DNA from: G963669175 sp964648415
GTDB lineage: Bacteria; Electryoneota; Electryoneia; Electryoneales; Electryoneaceae
Assembly: GCA_964648415.1 (NCBI GenBank)
Contig: CAZYOC010000001.1
Location: 1-64,000, forward strand
Direction of reading: 5' to 3'
Length of the DNA: 64,000 bases
Shown: piece by piece, positions 42,101 to 44,473 of the stretch
Position numbering within the stretch: position 1 is the stretch's first letter
How the letters are laid out: every line of letters begins with the position of its first letter
The notes under the pieces: generated by a model
Database searches by the model: none
Told to the model about the DNA's origin: nothing
What the model saw: only the letters and a program-made list of their open reading frames with translations
Program-made: the position numbers and the translations under genes

Positions 42101-44400
42101 GCAACACCGAGGGAACCTGGGCGCAGGATACCCTGTCGATGCACGTGTACATCGTGGAGCCGCCCGACGCCTTCACCATGGCGTATCCGGGCGACGGCGA
42201 CACGGTGGACGCGGAAGAGGTGACGGTAACCTGGAACCGGGCAAGCGATCCCGACCCGGGCGACGCGGTGAGCTACGAGATCCAGTGGTCGGCGGATGCG
42301 GACTTCAGCACCGTCAACACCGGCACAACCAGTGACACGTTCTTCACCATCAGCGACCTGAGCGAGCTGATGGTCGCCTCGCAGCCTTGCGCTGACGGGG
42401 AGATCACGCTGCGCGGCGGCATGGAGCTGTTGCGTGACAGCCGTCGAGGCGGCAGTGTGGAGCTTGGTAGCGGACGCAGTCGCGGGCCGGTGGCGGAGCT
42501 GAACGAGCAGCCGAGCGAGGGTGCGACCGGCTTCTCCTCCAGGCAGCGCGAAAAAATCGGACGGACGGAGCGCAGCCGCGGCAAGGGCCGCGCCGCACTG
42601 AACAGCCTGACAGAAGAACGCGGCACAAATCTCGCACCTCACCGCCGTGGCAGCGGCCCGACCGGCGTTACGGGGCTGGATCAGCGTGTCGGCGGCACGG
42701 GCGAGCTGGACGAGCTGCCGGACAACAGCACCATCTACTGGCGGGTGCGGGCGATCGACAGCTTCGACAGCACCACCTGGGCGGACGGCGACAGCACCGG
42801 CCGAGCGTTTGACGTCATCCGCGCCGATGCGCCGAGCACCTTCAGCCTGCTGACCCCGCAGAACGGCAGCAGCCTGGATCAGAGCACGGCCACGCTGAGC
42901 TGGCAGACCTCGAACGATCCCGATCTGGACGGCGCCGTGCCCAGCTACCGTGTCTGGTGGGCCACCGATCCGCAGTTTGACAACGTCGATTCGGCGGACG
43001 TAAACGATACCGAACTGAACCTGGACAACCTGACCGACGACACCGTGTACTGGTGGAAAGTCCGCGCACTGGACGACAACACCGAGGGCACCATGTCGCG
43101 CCAGGTCTGGGCGTTCCAGGTCTTCATCCCCGAGCGGCCGACAGCGTTCAGCTTGCGGCAGCCGGCGAACAACGGTGTCGCCACCGAAGACAGCGTCACC
43201 CTGACCTGGACCCGCGCCAGTGATCCCGACCCGGGCGACAGCCTGCAGTATCGTGTCGAATACTCGACCGACAGCGCGTTCCCGGCCGGAGATACCGAGG
43301 TCGCCACGGTCCGCGACACCTTCCTGCTGATCAGCGGGCTGGAAGCGGACTACGACGACCGGACGCTCTACTGGCGGGTGCAGGCGGAAGACCTGTTCGG
43401 CATGACACGGTACGGCGAGCCGGGCGAGAATGGCCGCCAGTTTGACGTGCGCATCGCTCATCCGCCGCTGCCCTTCGAGCTGGTCAGTCCGTCGGCCAAG
43501 TCCATTATTGCGGACACCGTGGTCTCCTTTAGCTGGGAGAGCAGCAGTGATCCCGACATGGAAGACACGCTGCGGTACGAGCTGTGGGTCAGCACAACCA
43601 ACGACTTTGATGAGGACAACACCACGGTGTATCCGGACATCGCCAACGCGCAGTATGTGTTGACCGGCTTGCTGGACGACCGCGTGTACCACTGGAAAGT
43701 CAAGGCGGTGGACAGCAACACGGACGGTACCTGGTCCACCGATCAGGGCTCGTTCCAGACGTCTCGTCCCGAACCGCCGACCCCGTTCGACCTGGTGCGC
43801 GTCATGGACGGCGACACGTTGAACGCCGACGAGATCCGCAACCTGCTGTTCGAGTGGAAAGCGTCGCACGATCCCGATCCGGGTCAGGAGGTGAAGTACC
43901 TGCTGGTTCTCGACGAGGAGCAGGATTCCAGCGCGACAGAAGAAGCGATTCATCTGGAGCTGACCGTCCGCGAAGCGCCGTCGTTCGTCGTACCGGTGCG
44001 CAGCGAGCTGGAAGACACGTTCTGGGACGAGATGCTGCACTTCACTTGGTACGTGAAGGCGGTTTCGGGCGCGGATACGGTGGAGAGCGGCAGCCGGTTC
44101 AGCTTCCACGTGGCACCGAACCAGAAGGATGTCCCGACCACCTTCAGCATGGGCGCGCCTTATCCGAACCCGTGCAATCCGACCACGCAAGTGAAGGTCG
44201 GCTTGCCGAGCTCGGCGCATGTGCGCATTGAAGTCTTTGACATGCTGGGCCGGCGGGTGGACATCATTACCAGCCGGCAGTACGCCGCCGGTTATCACCA
44301 GTTCTTCTGGACGGCGGAAGGCGCGTCCGGGACGTACATCATGCGGGTGACGACATCCGCCGGCTGGTCGGACATTCGGAAGATTGTATTCTTGAAATAG
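15106..44400 (+). CDS. Giant exported protein: ~89 FN3-like repeats and a sorting domain
   Basis: One uninterrupted frame encodes 9,764 residues (roughly 1 MDa). GGAGGACAGGATC precedes the ATG. The signal peptide is MRTLRLICVLLLLTGTAWS. Residues about 20-165 form a jelly-roll/MAM-like domain (DDFETDLSQW .. GVWIDNVEI), followed by two further beta domains to about 427. Then come about 89 FN3-like modules by my count, each with a P-x-A-F-x-L-x-x-P opening, a DPDGD loop, the strand TYDVYVST and TYYWTVRA. Three classes occur: 100-residue units (2-44), about 103-106-residue units (45-82) and divergent units (83-89) with two Arg-rich insertions. The C-terminus has PNPCNPTTQV, VFDMLGRRV and final VFLK, a type IX-like sorting domain. 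Only about six cysteines occur. A surface stalk or adhesin is the likely role, but no ligand is known. Confidence 0.9.
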   Translation: MRTLRLICVLLLLTGTAWSFSDDFETDLSQWTGDWVRTNEAAYSGTWCITESPGGDYGNLEYKTIEMVSGEDLDQAILGSELTFWARYETEEHFDFWYVDISLDGGLTWNQEAAFHGTALTWTQYTVDLEGYIGNNDVRARFRFDSDQAVVENGVWIDNVEITITVDDVSPPLVLHDAVPVDSAIDGQYDPVFTVRDRSGVDYVNLYYRVNDSDTLQAQFDYLNNDDYHFDIPPYTPGYRVTYWIEAGDSWTPQNEDSYGPWEYYCGTMISYDNGVNDDDIIVNQGAGGRFAVEFTDPGDPDLYLAAVLYGFYRDPGRTIDSVDCIVWDDNAGWPGNQVIGEIPVYPENTLATPYAVTRVDMVPYDYEINGDFHAGFEYRSNRPYILGDNPATQNRSEQYDGGWSNLNRDLHIRALTGDIYAYLPNNPTAFQLEEPADEDTSDTENVTVRWTQSTDSDPNDYIRYDLEWSVNSDFSASSTVTITDTFYTITGLSDNTTYYWRVKSRDAFHNEEWADPGDTGYQFHVYTPENPNVFNLTSPANASVSTTSDVVLTWEAATDPDPDDVLTYDVYVSTDAGNLGTPVATGLSATTYTFSGNDDTQYWWTVRAVDNHGLETQAIQTWRFSLDIEDAPNPFDLASPADGTVSTSTAVTLTWNAATDPDGDALVYDVYVSTDAGNLGTPVVTGMTLLSYTFNGVDDETYYWSVRARDPSNNSTMANQTWSFSIEVEDPPGTFDLASPANGAVETAATVNLTWDASVDPDGDAVTYDVYVSTNAGNLGTPDATDLTVTNFAFPGIDDQTYYWTVVAKDPNGNETDANQTWSFSINIGQAPDAFSLSSPADGYTSASATVSLAWDATTDPDPGDDVTYSVYVSTNAGNLGAPVATGLTATTYDFTGVNNNTYYWTVRAVDTDGHSTQADQTWSFDISVNAAPLAFNLTSPADGNTETATAVDLDWETTTDPDGDPLTYDVYVSLDAFDLGTPVATDLGASSYTYNGTNGNTYYWTVRAKDDNGNETSANQTWSFDISVNDPPTAFSLASPADATTSSTASVTLTWDASTDPEGGPITYNLYVSTDAGDLGTPVASGLTGTSNTFNGSDDTQYYWTVRAYDSAGNMTQADQTWSFDVYVEESPAAFNLAAPGDGSTMGATAVNLSWDASTDPDGDAVTYDVYVSTDAGNLGTPVATDLAGTSYTYNGTDLTTYYWTVYARDPNGNQTQAIETWSFDIDVDYAPDAFNLLTPADGTVSSTVAVPLTWESTTDADGETITYDVYVSTDAGNLGTPVATDLSATSYTFNGADNTTYYWTIRAKDGANETQANQTWSFSTDEEFAPDPFNLTSPSDFHIFNSTTTIALDWEATTDPDGDPVTYDVYVSTTQGDLGTLVADDIAVSNYDFSGSDGEEYWWTVFAFDDNGNSTQSNQTWKFSIFIQEVPGAFDLLDPTNGETVYTLDVPLSWEASVDPDPGDNVVYDVYVGTQIWNLGQVATGVTGTSYTYTGIDGNTYYWTVDARDAVGNTTTASQTWSFTIDYEPPPAAFNLTSPADGTVSGTNSVDLDWETTTDPDGGAITYDVYVSTDPGNMGAAVATGLNTTSYTFNGSDDTQYYWTVHALDPDGGETTANQTWGFSIYVEEAPGAFDLSSPADAATEPAATVSLAWDASVDPDGDAVTYDVYVSTDAGNLGTPVATDLSATTYDFTGSDNTTYYWTIQAKDPNGNATDANQTWSFDIFVDDPPDAFSLASPADGSTQGAATVSLTWNAATDPEGLAVTYDVYVSTDAGNLETPVTTDLAATTYDYTGSDNTTYYWTVHAKDPAGNETPASETRSFDIYVEEAPGAFDLTGPADGSTQTSLTVTMTWDASTDPDGDDVTYDVYASTDAGDVFSNQVASDLTAATYDFTGSDNTTYYWSVRAKDPNGNETDANQTWSFDIVYDDPPDAFSLDSPADASTSPTATVSLAWNSTTDPEGQDVTYDVYVSTDMGTLFDAPVESDLSVLTYDFAGLDDSTYYWTVRAKDENGNERQASETWTFDIYVEEAPDAFNLLSVADGTTSNTLTVDLAWESTSDPDGDNITYDVYVSTDAGDLGTPVAADLNVTIYTFTGLDDSTYYWTVFAKDPNGNETQATQTWSFDIYVEEAPDAFSLTSPADVSTQTSTTVTLTWNASADPDGDAVTYDVYVSTDAGNLGAPVATDLTVLTYDHTGSDDVTYYWTVVAKDPNGNETQASETWSFEIYIEEAPGAFDLASPADGTTSSTATVTLTWNASTDPDGDAVVYDVYVSTDAGDLGTPVATDLGALTWDFTGLDDSTYYWTVHAKDGNGNDVAANQTWSFDIYVEEAPDAFSLASPADASTQTSTTVTLAWNATTDPDGDAVTYDVYVSTDAGNLGTPVATDLTVLTYDHTGSDDQTYYWTVVAKDPNGNETPASETRSFDIYIEEAPQAFDLSSPADSYVSPVTNVALTWDATTDPDGDAVTYDVYVSTDAGNLGTPVATDLSALTYNYTGSDDQTYYWTVVAKDPNGNETSAASTWSFDIYIEEAPGAFDLASPADGSVQGATTVTLTWNTSTDPDGDAVTYDVYVSTDAGNVFGSPVATDLNATTYDFTGSDNQTYFWSVRAKDPNGSVTTANQTWDFEIYVEEAPGAFSLTSPADGSTLGAITATLEWGASVDPDGDAVTYDVYVSTDLGTLFDAPVATDLTVRSYDHTGSDNTTYHWAIIAKDPNGNETQSTQTWSFDIYVEEAPVAFDLTSPADATVSSTTTVTLNWNSTIDPDGDAVTYDVYVSTDAGNLGAPVATDLVASSYDYTGSDDQTYYWTVRAKDPNGNETQANQTWSFSIYVEEAPNAFSLTSPADATVSPAVDVTLNWNSTTDPDGDPVTYDLYVSTDAGNLGTPIASDITVTTYDFTGTDDETYYWTVVAKDGNGNETQATQTWSFSIYVEEAPNTFSLAGPASGTVSGAVDVALSWNSTTDPDGDAVTYDVYVSTDAGNMGTPVASDLTTTNYTFTGSDNTQYWWTVRAKDPNGNETQASQTWSFSIYVEEAPNPFTLANPPDGSTHESENVTVTWNLTTDPDGDPIYYDIYISTDPGDMGTPVVDSLPGPSYTYTGNDLTTYYWTVVAYDDNGNETQANQTWSFFIDIEHEPGEFDLAGPNSGWISPSATVTLEWETSVDPDGDPVTYDVFLGPTAGSLTETVSDLTDTTYEFTGNDDSQYWWTVQASDDNANEVWADNTWNFSIYVEEAPGAFSLSSPADGHTAPDTLVALSWTASVDPDGDPVSYDVYVSTDPGDLGMPVASDVTGTTYTFDGEDDTQYYWTVTAKDNNSNSTPVGETRSFSIYREEAPQPFTLVSPANGAVMGTSTVTLTWNTTTDPDGDAVTYDVYVSTDAGTLFDTPTATDLTSATYDFSGSDDTRYHWGVVAKDPNGNETQSTNTRYFDIYVEEAPGAFTLTSPANGQVMGATSVSLQWSASVDPDGDPVVYDVYVSTDAGDLGTPVAGGISATQWTFNGSDDVTYYWSVTARDNHSNSTPVGETRSFSIYVEESPLAFNLTSPANGTISGSATVTLNWAATSDPDGDDVTYDVYVSTDAGNMGTPVASDLTVNNYIFNGNDDTRYYWTVRAKDPNGNETQANQTWWFETYVEEAPSTFSLVSPDSGNVMGATAVTLQWNASTDPDGDPVRYDVYVSTDAGNLGTPVATNLTGTSYTYNGSDDTQYWWTVRARDNNGNATNASETWSFDIYVEEPPSAFSLVNPADGTVSPTTAVDLSWNTSTDPDGDDVTYDVYVSTDAGNLGTPVASDLTTTSYTFNGSDDTSYYWTVRAKDPNGNETQATQTWQFEIYVEEGPDAFSLSSPADGTVSGSATVSLVWNTTTDPDGDAVTYDVYAGTDAGDLLSSPVATDLTVANYDFTGLDDSTYTWTVIAKDPNGNETQASETWTFSIYVEEPPPAFSLLTPTDASTEPATDVELTWEPAPDPDGDDVTYDVFVSLDPGDLGTAVATGLTTTSHTFSGDDDSTYTWTVRANDTNGNSTDATETWTFDIHVEEAPLAFNMISPADGAVSPNAAVTLQWQNTTDPDGDTVVFDVYVSHDAGDLGTPVATDLSTTSYTYTGDDDSTYYWSVFARDGNGSETQASNGIWEFSIYVEEAPGAFSLLSPVNGAIRSTATVNLQWTASVDPDGDAVTYDIFVSTDPGNMGTPVQTGVTATSWTFNGNDDTQYWWTVRANDPNGNQTMATNTRTFSIYVEEAPEPFSLLSPADGTVSGTDEVTLIWENTIEPDGDPVEYDLYVSTDLNNLGTPIADNITDTTYSFTGSDDQTYYWTVVAYDDQNNDTPADQTWSFEIYIEEPPSAFALATPDSGIVSPDTVVTLTWDRSTDPDGDALTYDVYVSTDMNNLGTPVAENLTDTSYTFTGDDDTQYWWTVEVDDGNGNVVQADQTWSFDIDVEDVPDTFTLLSPADGSTSPTATVDLTWQSTSDLDSDPITYDLYVSTDLNNLGAPVQTGLTDTTASFTGSDDTAYWWTVIADDGNGNTVAATDTFGFDIYVEEYPNAFALLSPDSGHVSPGTDVTLIWTSTSDPDGDAVSYDLFISTDMNNLGAAVATDLTDTSYAFTGNDDTEYWWTVVAGDVNGNETAAPDTFSFSIYVEEGPGAFTLATPADGSVEPDTDVLLIWDTSTDPDGDAVTYDLYLANDVGGLATPYQTGLTDTFYTFTGTDNTSRLWTVVAGDPNGNTTAAADTFSFDIYVEEPPAAFDLVAPDSGWTSPWLDVDLSWDYSSDPDGDVLFYDVYVSTDQGNPGAPVMTDLTDSTWTFAAVHGNTYWWTVEVDDGNGNVVQASQTWSFEVDTSLAGQAPLAFDLASPDSGATIATEDVLLTWFPTTDPNGDDIVYDVYVHQAQGQLLTTPVATDLTNTSYTYTGVHDTPYWWTIIARDPIGNQTQANQTWRFHVHTANPGNAPGAFSLTGPDSGWVSPSTDVLLSWEESIDADGDDVLYDVFVSQTAGVIGTRVASNLNGTSYIHSGGNGDTLYWTVQAKDPSGNYTQANETWSYSIDVSGADQPPTAFGLAGPSDGSVQPVTDVLLSWEPSSDPEGMDVSYEVYASTVQGFLGSRVASDLTGLSYTFTGSNNETYYWTIIAYDEAGNSTQSDETWSFAVDTSQQNNAPAAFSLVSPDSGWTSPSADVLLSWESTTDPDGDNVTYDVYLSTSSSDIGTRVAANLTGTSYTHTGADGDTLFWTVRAVDTYGNQTQSSETWSFDIDLGNANQPPAAFTLASPSDGYVSPSTDVLMTWETSSDPEGGAVTYDVYVSTVPGFLGTRVAHDLSGASHTFTGSDATSYYWTVIAADADGNTTQSDVTWAFEIDLTQANNPPNAFSLAAPDSGWTSPSTDVLLSWENATDPDGDNVTYDVYISSTSSDIGTRVASGLTGTSYSHSGSDGDTLFWTVRAVDDNNNQTQSTESWSFDIDLGNANQPPAAFTLASPSDGYVSPATDVLMTWEASSDPEGGAVTYDVYVSTIAGFPGTRVAHDVSGTSHTYSGSDGETYYWTVIASDADGNTTQSDVTRSFEIDLTQANNAPEAFSLVAPDSGWTSPSTDVLLSWESATDPDGDAVTYDLYISTTSADIGTRIANGLTGTSYSYTGSDGDTLFWTIRAVDAFGNQTQSTESWSFDIDLGNANQPPAAFTLASPSDGYVSPATDVLMTWQGTTDPEGGAVTYDVYVSTTPGFLGTRVANDLNATNYTFTGSDAATYYWTVIAADASGNTTQSTDTWSFEIDLGNADSAPTAFSLVAPDSGWTSPNTDVLLSWQASSDPDGGDVTYDLYTSATSADIGTRIASGLTGTSYSYSASDGDTLFWTIRAVDAGNNQTQSTQSWSFTIDISVANDPPAAFTLVSPADGFVSPATDVLLTWNTTTDPEGAGVTYDVYASTTPGFLGTRIADNLAGTSYTFTGSDGETYYWTVIASDPSGNFTQADETWSFEIDTPVSNNAPNAFSLTAPDSGWASPSADVVLSWEETTDPDGEEVSYEVYISTVQGFIGTRVASGLTGATYIHTGVTGETYFWTVRAVDPNGDATQSTETWAFSIDTDNANDPPVAFTLVSPLNGHVSPSPDVLLTWNGATDPEGGDVEYDVYVSTVPGFLGARVAAGLSGTSYSYTGVDGETYYWTVVAEDVDGNRTQADETWSFSIDESQATTPPTAFSLTSPADGFASTNSLVIMTWNESTDPDGGNVSYDVYLSTVDGFIGVRMATGLSLPTYAFNGTPGETYWWTVRAVDDSGEETQSNETRSFSIDNTVTGQPPAAFSLTAPDSGHVSPVETVTLSWDVTTDPDGDAVTYDVYVSDDPVDLGTADVTGLAGTSWDFTGTDGETYYWTVRASDGNGNDTQAGETWSFSIDASLPGDPPNAFDLASPADGSTEFYQDVQLVWNSTDDPDGDAVTYDVYVSDVDGFLGSRIAQDLTDTTATFTGVDGTQYWWTVQAVDATGRSTQANQTWSFTIDVNYPVESFSLLAPDSGYVSGNEDVLLSWEHAVDPEGEDVTYDVYVSTDPGDLGTPVADDLAGASYSFTGTDGQTYWWTVEAWDGDVAVTPADQTWSFSIDTGTVPPGNDPPNAFSLAGPDSGFVSPVTDVLLSWEASADPDGDAVTYDVYLSLSESFLGSRIASGLTETNYTCSSSDGDQWYWTIVASDEYDATTQSSETWSFSIDTGAVPPDNDPPNSFTLASPDSGFISPEQDVLLTWNQAIDPDGDAVTYEVYVSMVQGDLGTRVAANLTGTSYSYTGTDGALHWWTVRALDSNNQATFADQTWRFGVNTGSTPPGNDPPNAFSLASPSDGFVSPVTDVLLTWNQATDPDGDDVTYEVYLSADPAFVGTRMASGLTGTSWNFSGTDDEEWYWTIRALDTEDQSRLSTETWSFSIDTGTVPPGNDPPNSFALVAPDSGHVSPDFSVNLSWETAVDPDDDEVTYDVFVSSVQGELGARVAAELTGTSFEYTGIDGQQYWWTVKAYDSNNLLTDADQTWSFSIDAAQANQPPLAFDLTSPADGYQSPMNSVDLAWQTTTDPEGDPVSYDVYISTVQGFPGTRFAANLTNTNYTFDGVNGETYYWTVIAADESNNETQSTTTRSFSINTDVAGDPPVAFDLASPDSGYVSVETDVDLTWNATSDPDGGAVTYDVYVSDDPAYLGVQVAQNLSGTSYMHTGADGDTLYWTVRAYDEDGMWTQASQTWSFSIDSDLPGSAPAAFDLAAPDNNTVSPVETVTLSWNATSDPDGGDVTYEVFVSTQLGFLGTRLASNLGATSYEFAGSDGDQYWWTIRAVDEDGMWTQANQTWTFSIDATQASQPPLAFNLAGPDSGYTSPDTDVLLSWFDSADPDGEDVEYDVYVSTVQGFLGTRVAGDLAAASYTYTGSDGETYWWTVLAVDGDGMQTQANQTWSFSVDTSVPGNAPNAFSLDSPIDGSVETSTAVDLAWDATTDPDGDDVTYDVYVSQVLGFPGTRIAANLTDLTTTFNGQDGETYYWMVYAKDPDGHQTQANQTWSFSIDAEQVGEAPLAFDLAAPDSGFVAPETMVDLSWNATTDPDGDDVSYAVYVSTTQGVFGAPLASGLTATSYSFTGTNGQAYWWKIIASDTNNNDTESTQSWSFSIDTSVPGTPPLAFELTGPDSGMTFGQEEVSLSWQTTTDPDGGAVGYDVYVSTVQGELGTRVASDLGGAGYEFAGTDGETYHWTVRAVDEDGMWTQADQTWSFSIDIAVPGDAPGAFDLATPADGSTEGGVDVDLTWNASTDPDGDDVTYEVYVSEIEGFLGQRVASDLTVTTWTFTGVDNGEYWWTVHASDPSGHVTAANQTWGFDIFVQEPPLPFSLVSPDSGYQSADTLVTLSWQTTSDPDGDDVLYDVYVSGDPGDLGDAVVTDLAGTSYEYDAERDTTLYWTVFANDGAGNETQASETWSFSIDAEAVGNPPAAFSLAAPDSGSLSPYTDVDLSWFESTDPDGDAVTYDVYISTVEGFLGQRVAQDLTVTSYTYTGVEGETYWWTIKAVDVNGNQTQSTETWSFEIDTDVPGFPPVAFGLTGPDSGYVSAVEDVLLSWAASSDPEGGAVTYDVYVSTDPADLGTRVAQDLTGTSYEFTGSDAQTYYWTVRAMDVDGLWTQADESWSFSIDTTVPGDAPDAFSLLTPADNFQSATLDVAMTWEASSDPDGGAVTYDVYVSTDPLFQGTRVASDLAGTSYLYTGVNGQEYYWTVRAVDEDGMWTESSETWSFSINTGTVPPQNEAPLAFDLAGPDSGYVSLITDVDLSWFEAVDPDGDEVSYDVYISPVEGFLGELVAEDLEGASYSFAGTDGELYWWTVIATDENGLWTQATQQWSFSVEETVIGSEPNAFSLVSPADGVTLNDLAVTLQWNSTTDPDGDDVTYEVYASTVDGFLGTRLAAGLTITSYDLTASDDTQYWWTIRAVDEDGNWTQANETWTFSIFVEDPPGPFTLAAPDSGDTVRTTTAELSWFESVDPDGDEVTYSLYVSTDPANMGAAVTTDHAPTSYAYDGTDGETYWWTVTATDENANSTAATDTFSFTIDATVIGNPPEAFSLAAPDSGDVLPYTQIDLSWFESFDQDGQDVTYSVYVSTVEGYLGTRMAANLTVTSYTFTGQDGETYWWTVRAVDEDGNVTQADETWSVSIDLSNFNEPPTPVVLASPQDGSLVGFEEVDLTWFSSTDPDGGDVLYDVYVSLTEDNLGTRYGENLADTLYTFDGVDEVTYYWTVVARDEDHNQTSSENWDFTIHTAGVPSPFALLSPDDDAHIDDDTVTVAWSESVDPDNGDPITYHLEVSTDAQFQPYVTYTTADLQYTIANFMGLAARINGMKDEQPQPREDGRVDFRPSGSFGSVRVSGLGVASPGGGDELDELPDDLTLYWRVRAYDNDNLYTYGDPGESGRSFTTDQVEAPEAFSLLSPSEGDTVWSSETLMSWEAATDPDPYDTPHYDIWLDDSSDMSGASLAADSIAADSFTMTGLLDDQTYWWTVRATDSNTEGTWAQDTLSMHVYIVEPPDAFTMAYPGDGDTVDAEEVTVTWNRASDPDPGDAVSYEIQWSADADFSTVNTGTTSDTFFTISDLSELMVASQPCADGEITLRGGMELLRDSRRGGSVELGSGRSRGPVAELNEQPSEGATGFSSRQREKIGRTERSRGKGRAALNSLTEERGTNLAPHRRGSGPTGVTGLDQRVGGTGELDELPDNSTIYWRVRAIDSFDSTTWADGDSTGRAFDVIRADAPSTFSLLTPQNGSSLDQSTATLSWQTSNDPDLDGAVPSYRVWWATDPQFDNVDSADVNDTELNLDNLTDDTVYWWKVRALDDNTEGTMSRQVWAFQVFIPERPTAFSLRQPANNGVATEDSVTLTWTRASDPDPGDSLQYRVEYSTDSAFPAGDTEVATVRDTFLLISGLEADYDDRTLYWRVQAEDLFGMTRYGEPGENGRQFDVRIAHPPLPFELVSPSAKSIIADTVVSFSWESSSDPDMEDTLRYELWVSTTNDFDEDNTTVYPDIANAQYVLTGLLDDRVYHWKVKAVDSNTDGTWSTDQGSFQTSRPEPPTPFDLVRVMDGDTLNADEIRNLLFEWKASHDPDPGQEVKYLLVLDEEQDSSATEEAIHLELTVREAPSFVVPVRSELEDTFWDEMLHFTWYVKAVSGADTVESGSRFSFHVAPNQKDVPTTFSMGAPYPNPCNPTTQVKVGLPSSAHVRIEVFDMLGRRVDIITSRQYAAGYHQFFWTAEGASGTYIMRVTTSAGWSDIRKIVFLK
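16699..29631 (+). repeat. Class A tandem array: 43 FN3-like units of 300 bp
   Basis: Units 2-44 of the giant gene average 300.8 bp. From 17220 to about 20520 the TATTACTGG codons recur exactly every 300 bp with no indel. Linkers are of YVEEAP type and the loop is nearly always DPDGD. Neighbouring units differ at many silent sites, so most are not recent copies. Confidence 0.88.
30841..32700 (+). repeat. Higher-order repeat: three ~618-bp dimers inside class B
   Basis: The junction encoding DLGNANQPPAAFTLASPSDG recurs at 30841, 31459 and 32077, exactly 618 bp apart. Each dimer pairs an SPSDGYVSP unit with a PDSGWTSPS unit. A fourth, diverged junction follows at 32701 (624 bp). This indicates duplication of two-domain blocks. 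Confidence 0.8.
34855..35808 (+). repeat. Three 318-bp units with an extended linker
   Basis: The linker encoding D/NTG-x-x-PPGNDPPN recurs at 34855, 35173, 35491 and 35809, each 318 bp apart. This gives three 106-residue FN3-like units with a proline-rich linker, a local family distinct from its neighbours. One stray linker of this type is at 39829. Confidence 0.8.
41572..41754 (+). other. Basic insertion in FN3-like unit 83
   Basis: About 60 residues interrupt the unit before the strand LTLYWRVRAYD. They include ARINGMKDEQPQPRED, RPSGSFGSVRVSG and end GGGDELDELPDD. The segment is rich in Gly, Ser, Arg and Pro and looks disordered. It ends with the same DELP motif as the larger insertion in unit 85. 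Confidence 0.7.
42361..42723 (+). other. Large Arg-rich insertion in FN3-like unit 85
   Basis: About 120 residues interrupt the unit before STIYWRVRAID. Basic patches such as LLRDSRRGG, SRQREKIGRTERSRGKGR and APHRRGSG occur in a protein that otherwise has few basic residues. The end GGTGELDELPDN parallels the unit 83 insertion. The frame stays open throughout and there is no sign of an inserted mobile element. Confidence 0.7.
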
Positions 44401-44412
44401 AAGGGACAGCGG

Positions 44413-44435
44413 TGCCACGGCTTGATTCCGTGGCA
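44413..44435 (+). promoter_or_regulatory. Intercistronic hairpin after the giant gene
   Basis: TGCCACGG and CCGTGGCA form a perfect 8-bp stem with loop CTTGATT, 13 bases after the giant gene's stop. No T tract follows. It may stabilise the 3' end of the long message or let only part of transcription continue into the barrel gene. Confidence 0.45.
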
Positions 44436-44473
44436 GGGCAGTCGTGGCGCCGTCAACGTCCCGGGGAGGACAC

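Larger units (their letters stand above)
41383..44130 (+). repeat. Class C: seven divergent FN3-like units before the sorting domain
   Basis: Units 83-89 are longer and more varied, with openings such as PSPFALLSP and PTAFSLRQP. Several carry DPDPGD or DPDNGDP loops and a strand LYWRVRA. They resemble unit 1 at the other end more than the core arrays. Units 83 and 85 contain the insertions listed separately. Confidence 0.75.

Noticed and set aside
15106..44400. Possible fusion of several genes by assembly error
   Set aside because: No in-frame ATG with a ribosome-binding site, no second signal peptide and no internal sorting domain was seen. Only one start and one C-terminal domain exist. 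Long-read confirmation would still be needed for copy number.
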